This document shows, one piece after another, positions 9,982-17,104 of a stretch of DNA of 64,000 nucleotides. The translations under genes were made by a program, and so were the position numbers. The notes under the pieces were generated by a model, which saw only the letters and a program-made list of their open reading frames with translations, was not told where the DNA came from and ran no database searches. Position 1 is the stretch's first letter. Each line of letters opens with the position of its first letter. Source of the DNA: an uncultured Bacteroidales bacterium (GTDB lineage Bacteria > Bacteroidota > Bacteroidia > Bacteroidales > UBA932); contig ONCE01000006.1 in NCBI GenBank assembly GCA_900316245.1, forward strand, positions 1 to 64,000. The letters are read 5' to 3'.

Positions 9982-11291
9982 AGGCCGTACTTCTTCAGTT
10001 TAGCATACAATGTCGGCCGGCTCACGCCCAACATCTTGGCGGCGCTGGAAATATTCCCGTTGCTACGCTCCATTGCTTCCCGGATCAGGCGCTCTTCCTC
10101 GGCCTCACTCACCGCCTTGAGGGTAGCTCCGGCCGGTTTGGACGCCGACTCCGGCTGGATATCTTTCGACGTCAGTTCGTTGCCATCAGAAAGGATGACC
10201 GCCTTCTCGATACAGTTCTGCAGCTCGCGGATATTGCCGCTCCAGCGGCCCTCCGTCAGCATCGCAGCTGCATCCGGAGCAATCCCCGTCAAAGGCCGAT
10301 GATATTTCTCGGCAAACCTTTCCTCCCTGAGCGGCGGCAGATTGATATGAACAGTGTTGATCCGGTAGTACAAATCCTCTCGGAACCGTCCCTCACGGAC
10401 CAACTGCTCCAAATCCATATTCGTGGCGCATATCAGGCGAATGTTGATGGGTTTAGCCTCGTTGCCACCCACCCGGACGATGCTCCGGCTTTGAATAGCA
10501 CGTAGCAGTTTTGCCTGCAGGTGCAAGGGAATATTGCCGATTTCATCGAGGAACAGCGTTCCGCCATCGGCTTGCTCGAATTTGCCGACGTGATCCGTGT
10601 GTGCATCCGTAAATGCTCCCTTCACATGGCCGAACAACTCACTTTCAAAAAGGGTTTCCGTAATGGCCCCAGCATCGACAGCAACCATAGGTTTCCCACT
10701 CCGGAGGCTGTGGGCGTGAATCTCCCGCGCCAGAACATCCTTGCCGGTACCGTTCTCGCCGGTAATCAGCACGGTGGCATCGGTGGGCGCAATCTTATCC
10801 AGTGTCTTTCGAATAGCCTTCATGGCAGCGGAGGAGCCCCAGAACATCGGACTCTCAGCCGTTGTGCCCGACTCCGACCGGGCATCCCGTTTCATCGCCT
10901 TCCTGGCCTTATCCCGGGCTGCAGTGAGAACCTCAATCAGCTTCTCATTATCCCACGGCTTCACGATGAAGTCGAAGGCCCCTCGCTTCATTCCTTCCAC
11001 CGCCAGGGCAATATCGGCATAAGCCGTAAACAGCACCACTTCCACCTCCGGCACCATCTTCTTGATTTCCCCGGCCCAGTACAGTCCCTCATTGCCTGTG
11101 TTTATGCTCGTGTTGAAGTTCATATCAAGCAACACCACGTCAGGGCGGAACTGCTCCAGTGACGAAACAAGAGTCGCCGGCGACGGAATAGTCTTCACCT
11201 CCGCAAAATGCATCGGCAACAAGATCTCCAACGCCCGGCGAATCCCCAGGTTGTCATCAACCACCAGTATTTTTCCAACTTTAGAAGCCAT
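9978..11291 (-). CDS. Sigma-54-dependent response regulator (NtrC family)
   Basis: 437 residues. The receiver domain (about 1-125) has phosphoacceptor Asp 56 in VVLLDMNF. The AAA+ domain (about 150-370) has Walker A GENGTGKD and the sigma-54 contact loop as GAFTDA rather than GAFTGA. The C-terminal Fis-type helix-turn-helix reads [19 protein letters not shown]. The start is at 11291 because the receiver fold begins there ([13 protein letters not shown]); the upstream in-frame extension looks non-coding. Between LPPLRE and the WSGNIREL motif the protein is a dozen or so residues shorter than usual; the usual REDI-type segment is absent. With the downstream kinase it should control the sigma-54 promoter at 8985-9002 and probably its own gene. 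Confidence 0.92.
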   Translation of the reverse strand: MASKVGKILVVDDNLGIRRALEILLPMHFAEVKTIPSPATLVSSLEQFRPDVVLLDMNFNTSINTGNEGLYWAGEIKKMVPEVEVVLFTAYADIALAVEGMKRGAFDFIVKPWDNEKLIEVLTAARDKARKAMKRDARSESGTTAESPMFWGSSAAMKAIRKTLDKIAPTDATVLITGENGTGKDVLAREIHAHSLRSGKPMVAVDAGAITETLFESELFGHVKGAFTDAHTDHVGKFEQADGGTLFLDEIGNIPLHLQAKLLRAIQSRSIVRVGGNEAKPINIRLICATNMDLEQLVREGRFREDLYYRINTVHINLPPLREERFAEKYHRPLTGIAPDAAAMLTEGRWSGNIRELQNCIEKAVILSDGNELTSKDIQPESASKPAGATLKAVSEAEEERLIREAMERSNGNISSAAKMLGVSRPTLYAKLKKYGL

Positions 11292-11394
11292 TGTCAAATT
11301 CACATTGTACGCCCACGCACGAGTCAAATTCCGTTCCATACATCGCAATCCGCACAATCCCAATCACTTACAGAATTCCCCATCCCCACAAAAC

Positions 11395-11432
11395 CGTAAA
11401 GACTCCTTACACCACTGTAAAGAATCTTTACA
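11395..11432. promoter_or_regulatory. Two palindromic activator-type sites upstream of the response regulator
   Basis: Two 17-bp palindromes of the form TGTAAAG-N3-CTTTACA. The one at 11416-11432 is perfect; the one at 11395-11411 is imperfect (CGTAAAG, CCTTACA). Their start points are exactly 21 bases apart, two helical turns. The half-sites are identical to those at 9044-9094 in front of the efflux operon. Being about 105-140 bases upstream of the regulator start, they suggest autoregulation. No convincing promoter could be picked out between these sites and the gene. Confidence 0.65.
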
Positions 11433-11509
11433 AAGTTATCACTTTTTCCGGAAAGTCGAGTTTCGCGTCCACACCGTCCCCCTAATCACTCCGCTGCGGT
11501 TCGCAAGTC

Positions 11510-12868
11510 CTATAGCAAAGTATCGAATTTGGCCATGGCCTCATCCTTGGCGGAGTCTACGATATCAATGTAAGGCTTCATGGCTTTATAATCACTATGT
11601 CCGGTCCATTTCATAACAACGCTTGGGGAGATTCCCATAGAGAGCGCATGCACAATAAAAGTACGTCTTCCTGTATGGGTTCCTACTAACTCCCATTTGG
11701 GATGGACCTCATCCTTGCGGACGTTACCTTTATAAGTGGTAATGCGAATTAGTTCGTTGATGCCGGCAAGTTGGCAGAGGTCTTTGATGCTACGGTTCAT
11801 GGCCTGGTTGGTGTAGCTGGGAAGAGCCCGGTTGCCTGTGAGGGGGATATCCTTATACTTCTCCAGGATGGCCTGGGCGTTTTTGTTCAGTTTAATGGAC
11901 ACGCTGTCACCTGTTTTGATTGTAGTTACCTCAATGTGGTCGCCCTTAACATCGGTTTTGCGGAGGTTGTCGGCATCGGAGTGGCGAAGGCTGGTAAGGC
12001 AGCAGAAGAGGAAGATGTCTCGGATGGGCTCCAGGCGAGGTGCAGCACTAAGGTCCAGATCCCTGATTTGGGCCAGTTCCTCTTTTGTAAGGAAAATGAC
12101 TTTGTTCTGCGTTTGCTTGAGAGTGGGTTTGAAGGCCTTGAAAGCGGGATTTACAGGATACCCCACGTCGCGGGCCCAACGGAGGAACCAGGTGAGATAC
12201 TCTATTTTCTTCTTGATGGTAGTGTTGTTAAGGCCAACTTGTACGGCCTTTTCTTCCTCATCTTTTTCCCTCTTTTTCGCTGGGAAAACCTTCTTTTCAT
12301 CTCGGAGATAGCCGACAAATCTTGTGAGGGCATCCTCGTTCAGTTCAGAGAGTTTAACTTTTGGACCGAAGTTCTGTAAATCGGCTTTGAGCGCTGACAT
12401 CTTCTCGAACGTGGCGATGGTCCAGGCATTCTTTTCACCGCACTTTTGGGTGAATTCGTCGAATACAACGAACATGTCCGGCTCCTTGGGCTTCTGCTCC
12501 CGCTTCTTCTTTTCGGGCTCCGGACGTTTGGGAAGAATACCCGCCATCCTCTCCTTGAAAGCAGCCTGCACTTCCGATGGGGTAGGAATCTTATCGTTCA
12601 CTTCGTAGTACTGGAACACCATGTCAATGGTGTCCTTGCATTTACGCAGCTCATCGTTGATGGCGGCGGCAGTTTCTCCTTTCGGTCCTTTGTAGCCAGG
12701 GCGTACCAGCTCGTTTTCAGTGTCCCAGGCTCCCAAGAAGTTAATCTGGCAGTTTGTGCCAAGGTCAATCCGTTGGCTGTTGAACGTTACTCTCAGCCGG
12801 ATCTGGTACTTGTCCTTGTTTTTACCATAGGTAAAAAGCTTGAACGCCGCATTGCGCTTTATTTTCAT
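11510..12868 (-). CDS. Tyrosine-type site-specific recombinase/integrase
   Basis: 452 residues. An N-terminal arm-binding-like region and a charged linker (EPEKKKREQKPKEP) precede a SAM-like core-binding domain (about 130-250). The catalytic domain has Arg 295 in LTSLRHSDA, His 398 and Arg 401 in THTGRR, His 424 in WTGHSD and nucleophile Tyr 433 in MKPYIDI. The set is complete, so the enzyme should be active. This is the layout of Bacteroidota integrases from conjugative elements and genomic islands. It is transcribed away from the tRNA-end-like sequence at 13003-13023 and the hairpin element at 13025-13143, the usual position of an integrase next to its attachment site. No excisionase or mobilisation gene is seen nearby. 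Confidence 0.93.
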   Translation of the reverse strand: MKIKRNAAFKLFTYGKNKDKYQIRLRVTFNSQRIDLGTNCQINFLGAWDTENELVRPGYKGPKGETAAAINDELRKCKDTIDMVFQYYEVNDKIPTPSEVQAAFKERMAGILPKRPEPEKKKREQKPKEPDMFVVFDEFTQKCGEKNAWTIATFEKMSALKADLQNFGPKVKLSELNEDALTRFVGYLRDEKKVFPAKKREKDEEEKAVQVGLNNTTIKKKIEYLTWFLRWARDVGYPVNPAFKAFKPTLKQTQNKVIFLTKEELAQIRDLDLSAAPRLEPIRDIFLFCCLTSLRHSDADNLRKTDVKGDHIEVTTIKTGDSVSIKLNKNAQAILEKYKDIPLTGNRALPSYTNQAMNRSIKDLCQLAGINELIRITTYKGNVRKDEVHPKWELVGTHTGRRTFIVHALSMGISPSVVMKWTGHSDYKAMKPYIDIVDSAKDEAMAKFDTLL

Positions 12869-13002
12869 TTTTCGGTTCCTCCTGAACTATCAATCGTATC
12901 CCAAAAATATCCCAAAAATAGACGGAGCCAAATAACTCCGTCTGCAAAAATACGCAATAGAAATCATTAAAACAAGGGTTTCTGGACGGGTTTGGATTTT
13001 TG

Positions 13003-13023
13003 ATTCGAATCCGACTACCTCCA
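13003..13023 (+). other. tRNA 3'-end-like sequence, candidate attachment site
   Basis: The stretch reads like the T-loop, T-stem 3' strand and acceptor 3' strand of a tRNA: TTCGAAT, CCGAC, TACCTCC, then A. The matching 5' strands are absent upstream, so this is a fragment and not a tRNA gene. It lies about 135 bases upstream of the integrase start and is followed by a terminator-like hairpin. Integrases often recombine at tRNA 3' ends and leave such a fragment at one end of the island. No intact tRNA with this end is present in the window. Confidence 0.4.
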
Positions 13024-13024
13024 C

Positions 13025-13143
13025 AAACAGAAGGACCGCCAGACGTAAGTCTGGTGGTTTTTTTGTATATGTGCGGGGCAAGCTTGCTTGCATCCGTACA
13101 TATACGGAAAAACCAGGGGTTTACCCCGGACGGTCCTTTGTTT
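13025..13143. other. Multi-branched hairpin element beside the integrase
   Basis: The segment folds as a closed multi-branch structure. Outer arms 13025-13038 and 13131-13143 pair with one bulge. Inside are a 6-bp hairpin CCAGAC/GTCTGG (13039-13054), a 21-bp stem (13056-13076 with 13094-13114, three T-G wobbles only) and a GGGG/CCCC hairpin (13116-13127). The loop of the long stem holds the palindrome GCAAGCTTGC. The G-T wobbles suggest that folding of a single strand matters. The 13036-13064 part can alternatively form a 9-bp stem followed by seven Ts, a normal intrinsic terminator. No protein-coding signal is evident. It could be a structured RNA, a recombination site or a degenerate element end. 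Confidence 0.5.
13036..13064 (+). terminator. Intrinsic-terminator-like hairpin
   Basis: A nine-base-pair stem, CCGCCAGAC with GTCTGGTGG (one G-T pair) and a GTAA loop, is followed directly by seven Ts. It follows the tRNA-end-like fragment, where the terminator of the original tRNA gene might be expected. It competes with the larger fold described for 13025-13143. Confidence 0.55.
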
Positions 13144-13147
13144 AGGT

Positions 13148-13223
13148 GCCCCCACGGAGTGGGGCTCGGATGCCGCGAAGCGGAATCCGACGTCGGATAA
13201 TCTACCTTTGGGCCTGATGGCCC
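13148..13223. other. Run of four further short palindromes
   Basis: Consecutive hairpin-forming sequences: GCCCC/GGGGC with a short inner stem (13148-13165), an 11-bp stem with one mismatch closed by a GAA loop (13166-13190), the perfect palindrome TCCGACGTCGGA (13186-13197), and GGGCC-TGAT-GGCCC (13210-13223). Together with 13025-13143 this makes about 200 bases of almost continuous secondary structure. No gene is seen. Confidence 0.5.
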
Positions 13224-13317
13224 TGTCGCTTCGCTCCATAAGTATTTTCCTCCCCTTTCTTACGACCAGGGGGATTTTGCTTATCTTTCTGATTATCTTG
13301 CGGTTATGTCCACGGCC

Positions 13318-13623
13318 CGTTTCGTGCTCGGGAGGGTGGTTTTGTTGGTTCCGCGCACCAGGAAGGCCGTTTTCGTGCTCGGGAGGGTGGTTTTGATGGT
13401 TCCGCGCACCAGGAGGGCCCGTTTCGTGCTCGGGAGGGTGGTTTTGATGGTTCCGCGCACCAGGAGGGCTGTTTTCGTGCTCGGGAGGGTGGTTTTGATG
13501 GTTCCGCGCACCAGGAAGGCCGTTTTCGTGCTCGGGAGGGTGATTTTGTTGGTTCCGCGCACCAGGAGGGCCCGTTTCGTGCTCGGGCGGGTGGTTTTGT
13601 TGGTTCCGCGCACCTGTAGGGCC
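13318..13623. repeat. 51-bp tandem repeat, six copies
   Basis: Six head-to-tail copies of a 51-bp unit (13318, 13369, 13420, 13471, 13522 and 13573), each beginning near TTTCGTGCTCGGGAGGGTGG and ending in CGCGCACCAGGAGGGCC. Copies differ at only a few positions; the sixth diverges most at its 3' end (CACCTGTAGGG). Because 51 is a multiple of three, reading frames stay open through the array on both strands. One gives a basic-hydrophobic 17-residue repeat and the other a Thr-rich one. Neither has a credible start context, so the array is annotated as non-coding. Copy number is likely to vary between strains. Confidence 0.9.
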
Positions 13624-13701
13624 TGTCTTGACTCCCTATAAATAATGATTCCTTTTTCGGAAAAATTGCCGTAACTTCGCGTTCACAAATATTGGACTGC
13701 T

Positions 13702-14097
13702 ATGAAAAAACTTTTGTTGATGGCCGGAATCGGCGCCCTTCTTGTTTCGGTTAGTATGGTTACTCCTTCCTGCGGCAGCAGTGCGGCCAAGGGACCGGAT
13801 ACCCTTAAAGTGAACACCACCGAGTTGGGGGCTTCCATCATTGGCTTCAACGGTGCCACTCCGGTGGAGATCTCTATCTGCAAAGGTACTATTACCAAGA
13901 TCAAGGCCCTCCCTAATCAGGAGAGCCCCCGTTATCTTCAGGAAGTCCTCAGCAGCGGACTGCTTGACAAACTGGTGGGAAAGACGGTGAAAGAGGCCAA
14001 GGAGACGCAGCTAGATGCCGTTTCCGGTGCCACGTACACTTCATCGGCCCTTATTGAGAACATTCAGCTGGGCCTGGAGCAGGTTAAAGAAAATTAA
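13702..14097 (+). CDS. Lipoprotein with FMN-binding (flavinylation) domain
   Basis: A 131-residue lipoprotein. It has a lipoprotein-type signal peptide with the acylated Cys at residue 24 (VTPSCGSS) and a short FMN_bind domain. The ApbE-type flavinylation motif DAVSGATYTS lies at about 105-114, with Thr 111 the predicted site of covalent FMN attachment. Small extracytoplasmic flavoproteins of this kind carry electrons in Rnf/Nqr-like or extracellular electron transfer chains. No redox partner or apbE is nearby. The gene follows the 51-bp array and ends four bases into the convergent LytTR gene. Confidence 0.85.
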   Translation: MKKLLLMAGIGALLVSVSMVTPSCGSSAAKGPDTLKVNTTELGASIIGFNGATPVEISICKGTITKIKALPNQESPRYLQEVLSSGLLDKLVGKTVKEAKETQLDAVSGATYTSSALIENIQLGLEQVKEN

Positions 14098-14795
14098 TCC
14101 TTTTTGAACGACGCGACGGCGTCTTTGTATTTGCGGGACACGGGGAGCTGCACCGTGCCCACGGTCACTGTGTCCGGAGCGGTCAGGGAGGCCAGTTCCA
14201 CATTCACCAGATAGGAGCGGTGGATGCGCAGGAAATCGTCCCCCAGCAGGTTCTCCCACTGGGTGATGCCGGTCTTGTTCCTATAGGATTCTCCGGTCAC
14301 GCTCACTACGCGTACCTCGGTGTCGTTGGATTCGATGTAGGCTATATCGGCCCTCTTTAAAGTGACGCTCTTTCTCTCGGAGAAGAAGGTGATGCCGCAG
14401 TCCGGGCATTTGTACCGCTTGGAAAGCCATTGGTCCCAGTGATAGTCTCCGATGGCCAGGACAATGAGGATGAAGCCCAGGAAAGCCGGATTGATGAGCA
14501 TCGGCGGGACCTCCTTCTTGGGGACGTGGTAGCCCGTCTGCGTGATGGTGGTCCAGACAAACTGGTGCAGGATGAGAATGAGAAGGATCACGCCCACCAG
14601 GAAGGCCAGCGAAAGATAGACCTTGTTGAGAGGCGTCCGGGCTTTGGGAAGAAGGTACTCCAGACCTAGGGCACACGGGCCGAAGATCATACTGATCAGG
14701 ATGGCCTGGGACAGGGTATAGTCCAGGCTAGTGAGGATGGCCGATACAAGGGCCAGTGCCAGCAACCAGTATGCGATTCTCAAAAGGGCCTTCAT
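14094..14795 (-). CDS. LytTR-family transcriptional regulator with membrane domain
   Basis: A 233-residue protein. Four hydrophobic helices span about residues 5-125, then comes a short linker with one CPDCG motif, then a C-terminal LytTR DNA-binding domain (about 140-230) with FLRIHRSYLVN and LPVSRKYKDAV. The start is taken at 14795 because the first helix begins there; upstream in-frame codons overlap the divergent gene and its promoter. Membrane-anchored LytTR regulators are common in Bacteroidota and bind DNA while tethered. A TATTTTTG promoter element lies at 14803-14810 on the minus strand, with a palindrome just upstream. Confidence 0.85.
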   Translation of the reverse strand: MKALLRIAYWLLALALVSAILTSLDYTLSQAILISMIFGPCALGLEYLLPKARTPLNKVYLSLAFLVGVILLILILHQFVWTTITQTGYHVPKKEVPPMLINPAFLGFILIVLAIGDYHWDQWLSKRYKCPDCGITFFSERKSVTLKRADIAYIESNDTEVRVVSVTGESYRNKTGITQWENLLGDDFLRIHRSYLVNVELASLTAPDTVTVGTVQLPVSRKYKDAVASFKKD

Positions 14796-14802
14796 GGCGG
14801 AA

Positions 14803-14853
14803 CAAAAATAGGTAAAAAGTGCCGCTAATGCAAGGGCTAAACCCTTGCAAGGG
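14803..14853 (-). promoter_or_regulatory. Promoter and palindromic operator of the LytTR gene
   Basis: On the minus strand a -7 element TATTTTTG (complement of 14803-14810) is preceded at about the right distance by TTGC as a -33 element. The -33 region overlaps a perfect inverted repeat, GCAAGGG-CTAAA-CCCTTGC at 14830-14848, and the interlocking palindrome CCCTTGCAAGGG continues to 14853. A repressor or the LytTR protein itself could bind here. The -7 box lies only seven bases from the start codon, so the leader is very short. Confidence 0.45.
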
Positions 14854-14882
14854 GTTTTGACAGGGTTGGAGGAGGATTCAAC

Positions 14883-14915
14883 TTTGCATTTGTGCCCCCT
14901 TCGTTCGTAACTTTG
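14883..14915 (+). promoter_or_regulatory. Bacteroidota-type promoter of the ExbB-like gene
   Basis: TTTG at 14883-14886 and TAACTTTG at 14908-14915 with a 21-base spacer, fitting the -33/-7 consensus of the housekeeping sigma factor of this phylum. It lies 27 bases before the ATG at 14943. Confidence 0.6.
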
Positions 14916-14942
14916 CACCAGACCTAAAAAACATATAAAGCC

Positions 14943-15335
14943 ATGAAAGAAGAAATTTATTATGTTGTGGATTCCCTGGGTGTTTCCCACGAGGAAGTCA
15001 TCGAACGGCCGGCTATGTCCATCGCCCGCCTCTTTGTAGAGGGCGGCGCCGGATATATGACCGTCATCTCTATCTTTCTGATCTTGCTTCTGGTTGCCGC
15101 CTGGAAGGCTCCCAAGTGGGTAAAGGAAATTGGCATCGCCGCCCTGGTAGTGGGTGTATTCGCTACGCTCCTGGGCCTGGTCCAAATCTTTGATGCGGTC
15201 CAGCTGTTTGGCGACGAAGTCACCTTTCCCATTCTGTGCGGAGGCCTTAAAGTGGCCTTTATCGCCGTGCTTTACGGCCTCATCGTTTACTTTATCTCCT
15301 TAGTCATCCGTGTGGTCCAGAAGCCCCGTATCTGA
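14943..15335 (+). CDS. Small membrane protein, MotA/TolQ/ExbB-like
   Basis: 130 residues with three hydrophobic segments (about 38-53, 62-81 and 90-120). The C-terminal part, with GLVQIFDAVQLFGDE and then CGGLKVAFIAVLYGLIVYFI, resembles the last two helices of MotA/TolQ/ExbB proton-channel proteins, where the pattern is LGLxxxFxxL then GLxxAxxxxxxGLxV. It is much shorter than ExbB (usually about 220-240 residues) and lacks a cytoplasmic domain. No exbD or tonB gene is adjacent, so the family assignment is tentative. It is followed by a terminator at 15391-15431. Confidence 0.55.
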   Translation: MKEEIYYVVDSLGVSHEEVIERPAMSIARLFVEGGAGYMTVISIFLILLLVAAWKAPKWVKEIGIAALVVGVFATLLGLVQIFDAVQLFGDEVTFPILCGGLKVAFIAVLYGLIVYFISLVIRVVQKPRI

Positions 15336-15390
15336 GTATTGCGGTCCGGCTAAACCGTCATAAAACGAACTAGTTAAACATACATTAGCC

Positions 15391-15431
15391 AAAAAAAACT
15401 CCTCAGAAGTGAATTCTCAGGAGTTTTTCTT
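15391..15431. terminator. Bidirectional intrinsic terminator
   Basis: An 11-bp stem with one mismatch (ACTCCTCAGAA with TTCTCAGGAGT) is flanked by eight As on the left and a T-rich tract on the right. It can stop transcription of the ExbB-like gene from the left and of the DUF2207 gene from the right. The preceding bases 15351-15366 resemble the left arm of the 109-bp repeats found further on (GAACTAGTTAA), but the similarity stops there. Confidence 0.75.
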
Positions 15432-15433
15432 TT

Positions 15434-17104
15434 TTATCTTCCGCCGCCGCCGAAGCCGCCGCCGGAGAAGCCGCCGCCTCCGCCGAAGGAGGAGTGGCCG
15501 CCTCCGCCGCTCACGCTGCCGGCCCTGGACGAGGCGTTGGACACGGCGTGGGCGCTGACGCGGTTGGTCCAGTTCATCGCGTACAGGAAGGTGTAGCCGT
15601 CCATTCCGGACTGCTGGGCCAGTTCCTCAAAGGCGGCCGGATACAGTTTCTTGAACTGCATGGCCACTTTGTCGGCTATGCCAAAGAGCTGGGCAAAGAT
15701 CAGGTACTCTTTCCACAGGCCCACTTCGGGGGCGCTGCGCTCTCCGCTCAGGGTAAAGTCCTTGAGGAAGTTCTGGAACTCTATGAGGTGGCAGGCCTGT
15801 GTGGCTCCTTCTTCCGTGCAGATGCCATCGGCCTTGAAGTAGCCCTTCTTGCGGAACCACGACTTGCCCCTTGCGCTGGCACGGTCCGGCCAGGCGGTGA
15901 TCTTCTTGTAGTTCTTGGTGCTCCACTTCTCAAACTCGCCCCTTTCCAGCAGGAGATTCCTTCCGCTGGCTTTGAGGGCCCAGAGGAACACATCGTTCTC
16001 TACATCGTCTTCAGAGCCTGCTTCGGCCTTGAAAAGAAGGTTGACTCTTTTCTCGGACTTGGGATCCGGCTGCACCAGCAGTTTGCCTTCCATAATCCAG
16101 CGGAGGAAGAGCGCGCCTATCAGGTTGTTGGCCGGAGCCGACATTCCAAAGCGGTTGCCCTTGGCCAGCAGGTAGTAGGAGGCCAGCAGGTTGCCTTCCA
16201 GCGGCACGTCGCGGTACCAGCCTTCGATCTTCTTTTTGCCAAAGAGGGAAGCCTTCCACTTGTATCCGCGGGCCGATGCAATGACAGCCCAGATGACTAC
16301 GAAGATGCCTCCCACAAAGAGCAGGGCAAAGGCCAGGCCGAAGAGAATCAGGGGCCATTCTTCCTCCTCTTCTCCGTAGGAACTGCCTTCCAGGGCATTG
16401 TCGATGAGATCCTGAACCGGGCCTCCCTTCTCCACCGTGGGGGTGAAGAGGCCCTTGTCAAAACTGACCAGGGTAATCAGGGAACTGCTGTAGCCCATAC
16501 TCTCGGACGTTTCGGCCACTACTTTTCCGTCCACTACGTTGATTTCTCCGTAGAAGCCGAAAGCCCATACGCGGGTGTTATCCAGGGTCCATTCCGGGCA
16601 GTCGAAGGCGGGCTCGATGGTTACGCGGGCGTGCTCCGGAGCCGGTTCCATCCCCTTGTTCACGAACATATAGTTGAAGGCGTCGGCGTCGTCGTACGCC
16701 TGCACCAGGCCCGTGAGACGGTAGCGGACGGTCCAGGTGTGCCATCCCGTCTCTCCCAGTCCCCAGCACAGTTCCACGCCGTTATGCTTGGGCACGATGC
16801 CGCATTTGCCGGTTTTCCAGCTGCGGCCGCGGTCCACGTCCCAGTCATCGCCCAGACTCTCGTAGGCCACGCCGTTTTCCGAGACGGAAAGCTGGCTTAT
16901 GGTCATAGGACCCAGGTTGCCGATGGGGATATAGAACTCCGTACCGGAAGAGCCGGCTTCGGCCTCCCAGGTCTGGGTGACCCAGGCCGAACCGTCCCGG
17001 TCCAGCTTCACGACGGTATTGACGTCGCGGATTTCACGAATAGCCTGCGCAGAGGCCCCCACAGAGAGGATGGCTGCGCAGGCTAGAACAATCAGTCTTT
17101 TCAT
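15434..17104 (-). CDS. DUF2207-family membrane protein with glycine-rich tail
   Basis: 556 residues. A signal peptide (cleavage after GASA near residue 19) precedes an extracytoplasmic beta-rich DUF2207 domain (about 25-225, starting REIRDVNTVVKLDRDGSAWV). A membrane helix follows (about 250-275), then a cytoplasmic region (about 300-520), and finally a low-complexity Gly/Ser tail (about 527-556). DUF2207 proteins are of unknown function and often neighbour LemA, as here. Its ATG overlaps the LemA stop codon (TAATG), so the pair is translationally coupled. An envelope role is likely but unproven. Confidence 0.85.
   Translation of the reverse strand: MKRLIVLACAAILSVGASAQAIREIRDVNTVVKLDRDGSAWVTQTWEAEAGSSGTEFYIPIGNLGPMTISQLSVSENGVAYESLGDDWDVDRGRSWKTGKCGIVPKHNGVELCWGLGETGWHTWTVRYRLTGLVQAYDDADAFNYMFVNKGMEPAPEHARVTIEPAFDCPEWTLDNTRVWAFGFYGEINVVDGKVVAETSESMGYSSSLITLVSFDKGLFTPTVEKGGPVQDLIDNALEGSSYGEEEEEWPLILFGLAFALLFVGGIFVVIWAVIASARGYKWKASLFGKKKIEGWYRDVPLEGNLLASYYLLAKGNRFGMSAPANNLIGALFLRWIMEGKLLVQPDPKSEKRVNLLFKAEAGSEDDVENDVFLWALKASGRNLLLERGEFEKWSTKNYKKITAWPDRASARGKSWFRKKGYFKADGICTEEGATQACHLIEFQNFLKDFTLSGERSAPEVGLWKEYLIFAQLFGIADKVAMQFKKLYPAAFEELAQQSGMDGYTFLYAMNWTNRVSAHAVSNASSRAGSVSGGGGHSSFGGGGGFSGGGFGGGGR

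Noticed and set aside
12930..13024. Complete tRNA gene upstream of 13024
   Set aside because: D-arm, anticodon arm and 5' acceptor strand are absent; only the 3' end is tRNA-like.
13318..13623. CRISPR array
   Set aside because: Units are contiguous 51-bp repeats without unique spacers and no cas genes are present.
13306..13641. 111-residue repeat protein on plus strand and its Thr-rich counterpart on minus strand
   Set aside because: Both follow from the 51-bp tandem array; no promoter or ribosome site, and both strands are equally open.
15351..15431. Fourth copy of the 109-bp palindromic repeat
   Set aside because: Only a 15-base stretch resembles the left arm; the ends and central hairpin differ.
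15494..17086. 530-residue frame antisense to the DUF2207 gene
   Set aside because: Shadow; low-complexity composition and no domain.
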